Shown here: positions 62,004 through 64,000 of the stretch, in pieces
Layout of the letters: each line of letters opens with the position of its first letter
Numbering within the stretch: the first letter of the stretch is position 1
Assembly (NCBI RefSeq): GCF_029961185.1
Contig: NZ_JASBQQ010000001.1
Coordinates: 124,001-188,000, forward strand
Source of the DNA: Albidovulum aestuarii
Lineage (GTDB): Bacteria > Pseudomonadota > Alphaproteobacteria > Rhodobacterales > Rhodobacteraceae
Length of the DNA stretch: 64,000 nucleotides
Direction of reading: 5' to 3'
Notes under the pieces: generated by a model
The model's database searches: none
What the model was told of the DNA's origin: nothing
Seen by the model: the letters and a program-made list of their open reading frames with translations, nothing else
Program-made: the position numbers and the translations under genes

Positions 62004-63048
62004 CCCGCCCCTTCGTCTTGCCCTGAATACTCCCGCTGGAGGCATCCCGGCCGCGCCGCACCTCTCGCGGCTGGGGCCGGATCGGGATTTCCTTCAAAAG
62101 CCCCCCGACCCCCATCGCCGCGATGTCGTCATCCGTCACCTCCAGCCCGCAGGCGAGCCGTTCAAGCACCCAATCGGCCCCGTTGAGCGCGGGCGAGCGG
62201 GCGCAGCCCGGCAGGCCGATCACCGGCCGACCGTTCAGCGTGCCGTGAAAGAGGAGGTTCCCTGGATCGACCGGCATCCCGAACCGCGCCACGCTGCCCC
62301 CCGCGCGCCGCACCGCCTCGGGGGCGACGTCATGGAGGTCAGAAGTCGCGGCCCCGGTCAAGATCAGAGCCATCTCTCCCGACAGCCGCCCGAGCGCTTC
62401 GGCGACATCGGCAACCGCATGACGCGCCACCACCACCTCAGCCAAATCCATCCCGAGCGCCCTGAGCCGCCCAGCGACCGCCTCGCGTCCCTTCTCGGCC
62501 AGCTTATCGCCGGCAGACTCCGTCAGGATCAGCCCCGCCGAGCGCCGCATAACCGGCAGCACCCGCACCGCCCCTGATGCGACCCGGCAGGCCGCCTCCA
62601 GCGCCGTACCGGCCACGGCATAGGCAATGACCTTCACCGTGCCGACCAACATCCGCTCGGTGACCCGGGTAAAGGGCGCAAGCACAGCCAGTGTCAGCGT
62701 GGGGTCGACACGGTTCAGCGCATGGATCGCGTCCACATCCATGTCGACGATCCCCGGACCCACCGCATGCAGATTGACCCGCCCGGCATGGGGCACCGTA
62801 AGACGCAGCCCGGCTGCATCCGGATCGGGCACCAGTGCGGCAGCCAGCCGCACCGCAGCCGCATCTTCACCGACATCATCCGGGTCGAGCCGCGCAACGG
62901 TAACCTCGGTAATTCCTTCGGCGGCAATGACCGCCAAATCGGCCGCCGTCAGCACACGTCCCTTGCCCAGCTTGCGCCCGCCGACCATCAGCGAATGGGC
63001 CAGCACTGCACCCTCGGCCGCGTTTAGGGCAACCGGCCCGAACCTCAT
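61975..63048 (-). CDS. Molybdopterin-binding protein, cofactor maturation for Mo hydroxylase
   Basis: A 357-residue protein with a MoCF-biosynthesis (MoeA/CinA-like) domain: EVVVARHAVADVAEAL, MALILTGAATSDLHDVAPEAVRRAGG and GLPGCARSPALNG. It matches the molybdopterin-binding half of proteins that, in relatives, are fused to a MocA-type nucleotidyltransferase; here that half is missing. It overlaps the XdhC gene by four bases, so both probably insert or mature the cofactor for the CoxSLM-like enzyme 2 kb away. The Arg/Gly-rich C terminus lies in the convergent overlap. Confidence 0.8.
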   Translation of the reverse strand: MRFGPVALNAAEGAVLAHSLMVGGRKLGKGRVLTAADLAVIAAEGITEVTVARLDPDDVGEDAAAVRLAAALVPDPDAAGLRLTVPHAGRVNLHAVGPGIVDMDVDAIHALNRVDPTLTLAVLAPFTRVTERMLVGTVKVIAYAVAGTALEAACRVASGAVRVLPVMRRSAGLILTESAGDKLAEKGREAVAGRLRALGMDLAEVVVARHAVADVAEALGRLSGEMALILTGAATSDLHDVAPEAVRRAGGSVARFGMPVDPGNLLFHGTLNGRPVIGLPGCARSPALNGADWVLERLACGLEVTDDDIAAMGVGGLLKEIPIRPQPREVRRGRDASSGSIQGKTKGRVRAGPVQGS

Positions 63049-64000
63049 GCCCCCCGCCTCAGCACCTGGGTAATCTCCGCCATGATCGAGACCGCGATTT
63101 CGGCGGGCGATTTCGCCCCGATATCAGCGCCGACAGGCGCATGGATACGGGCGATCTCGGTGGCGGAGAACCCCGCCTCCTCCAGCCGCGCCACACGCTT
63201 GGCATGGGTCCGGGTGGATCCGAGGCAGCCGAGATAGAAGACGTCGGACCGCAGGGCCGCCACGATCGCCGGATCGTCGAGTTTTGGGTCATGGGTCAGC
63301 GTCACGACCGCAGTCCGCTGGTCGAGCCCGACCGCCGCCATCGCCTCGTCCGGCCAGTCATGGCTGATCACTTCGCCCGGAAACCGCGCATCGGACCCAA
63401 ACGCCTCGCGCGGGTCGATCAGGACGGGATCATAACCGCAGGCGCGCGCCATCGGCAAAAGCGCCTGAGCGATATGGACCGCACCAACCACGATCATGCG
63501 TAAGGGCGGGTTGTGGATATGGACGAACTCGTCGCCCTCGACACCCGACTTGTCCGACCGGAATCTTTCGGCAAAGCCCCCCTCGCGCGGCTCCAGCCGC
63601 CGCGCTGAGCCGTCCAAATGAACGACATAGGCAACCGGCAGCCGCCCGGCCCGTGCCATAACGATATCGGACAGCATCTCTTCGGGCAGGACGGAACCGA
63701 CGGGTTCCACCAGAACCCGTATCTGACCACCGCAGGCGAGGCCCACCGCGAAGGCGTCATCGTCGCTGACACCGAAAGTCAGAACCCTAGATTTGCCATC
63801 GGCCAAAGCCGCCCCGGCTTCTTCCACCACCGCGCCCTCGACACAGCCGCCCGAGACCGAGCCCATCATCTCGCCCGCGCCGGAGACGGCGAGTTGCGAT
63901 CCGACCGGGCGTGGTGCCGAACCCCAGGTCTCGATTACCGTGGCCAAAACCGCCCCCTGCCCGGCGCGATGCCAGTCGAGCGCGATTTCGGGAATTCTGT
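63045..64000 (-). CDS. XdhC/CoxI-family maturation factor (5' end cut by window edge)
   Basis: The frame is open to the right edge, so the N terminus is missing. The visible part starts IPEIALDWHRAGQGAVLATVIETWGSAPRPVG and has the XdhC/CoxI N-terminal block with SVSGGCVEGAVVEEA and, after a linker, the Rossmann-type C-terminal domain (MIVVGAVHIAQALLPMARACGYDPVLIDPR). XdhC-type proteins bind molybdenum cofactor and help sulfurate and insert it into xanthine-dehydrogenase-family enzymes. Upstream partner of the molybdopterin-binding gene by a four-base overlap. Confidence 0.9.
   Translation of the reverse strand, partial: RIPEIALDWHRAGQGAVLATVIETWGSAPRPVGSQLAVSGAGEMMGSVSGGCVEGAVVEEAGAALADGKSRVLTFGVSDDDAFAVGLACGGQIRVLVEPVGSVLPEEMLSDIVMARAGRLPVAYVVHLDGSARRLEPREGGFAERFRSDKSGVEGDEFVHIHNPPLRMIVVGAVHIAQALLPMARACGYDPVLIDPREAFGSDARFPGEVISHDWPDEAMAAVGLDQRTAVVTLTHDPKLDDPAIVAALRSDVFYLGCLGSTRTHAKRVARLEEAGFSATEIARIHAPVGADIGAKSPAEIAVSIMAEITQVLRRGA

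Overview
The window reads as chromosomal DNA of a GC-rich alphaproteobacterium of the Rhodobacterales (Rhodobacteraceae / Roseobacter type). The lines of evidence are a complete lithotrophic sox thiosulfate-oxidation cluster, 5-aminolevulinate synthase (Shemin-type HemA), the Psd-PssA-PmtA phosphatidylethanolamine/phosphatidylcholine set, a LuxI/LuxR pair, a DUF2849-cysI-cysH-DUF934-fpr sulfite-reduction operon and CoxSLM-like molybdenum hydroxylase genes. No prophage, plasmid backbone, CRISPR array or intact insertion sequence was seen.

Layout. 1-10.2 kb: sox locus. A minus-strand arm soxV-W-X-Y-Z-A-B-C-D-(E) and a plus-strand arm soxS-soxR-TsuA-like transporter diverge from a palindrome-bearing intergenic region. 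10.2-20.9 kb: redox-sensor SoxR (MerR type, unrelated to the sulfur SoxR) with a near-consensus sox box, an ABC-F ATPase, the phospholipid operon, trigger factor, tRNA-Leu, a degenerate Hint protein, ispG, a RodZ-like gene and hemA with an FNR-type box. 20.9-31.3 kb: EF-hand protein, M20 peptidase / hydrolase / acetyltransferase operon, two tRNA-Asp, a DUF4173 membrane protein fused by overlap to a two-component system, and two tRNA-Val. 31.6-38.2 kb: HU-like protein, Lon, LuxI, LuxR, a LuxR paralogue lacking its DNA-binding domain, and Tgt. 38.2-48.0 kb: a structured repeat, an acyl-CoA-dehydrogenase-like flavoprotein with divergent LysR regulator, Fe-S assembly genes (SufT-like, A-type carrier) enclosing a SatD-DUF3307 pair, TpiA, an EamA exporter and a P450. 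48.0-54.0 kb: Lrp regulator divergent from the assimilatory sulfite reduction operon, Ala-rich membrane protein, and infC starting at ATA. 54.2-64.0 kb: SulP transporter, RlmJ, molybdenum hydroxylase CoxM-L-S, a small ArsR-SRPBCC-DUF899-DUF1761 operon whose DUF899 gene is frameshifted, and XdhC / molybdopterin-binding maturation genes running off the right edge.

Sulfur is the linking theme: oxidation of thiosulfate (sox), uptake (TsuA-like, SulP) and assimilatory reduction (cysH/cysI). The most unusual items are a three-copy, about 165-nt intergenic repeat with internal inverted repeats; the DNA-binding-less LuxR paralogue that keeps all the ligand-pocket residues; two GC-rich stem-loops bracketing soxB; and matching regulator/operator pairs readable directly from sequence (an ATTC-N8-GAAT site for sulfur SoxR, a sox box for redox SoxR, an FNR box at hemA). 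Nothing here amounts by itself to a clearly new defence or mobile system.
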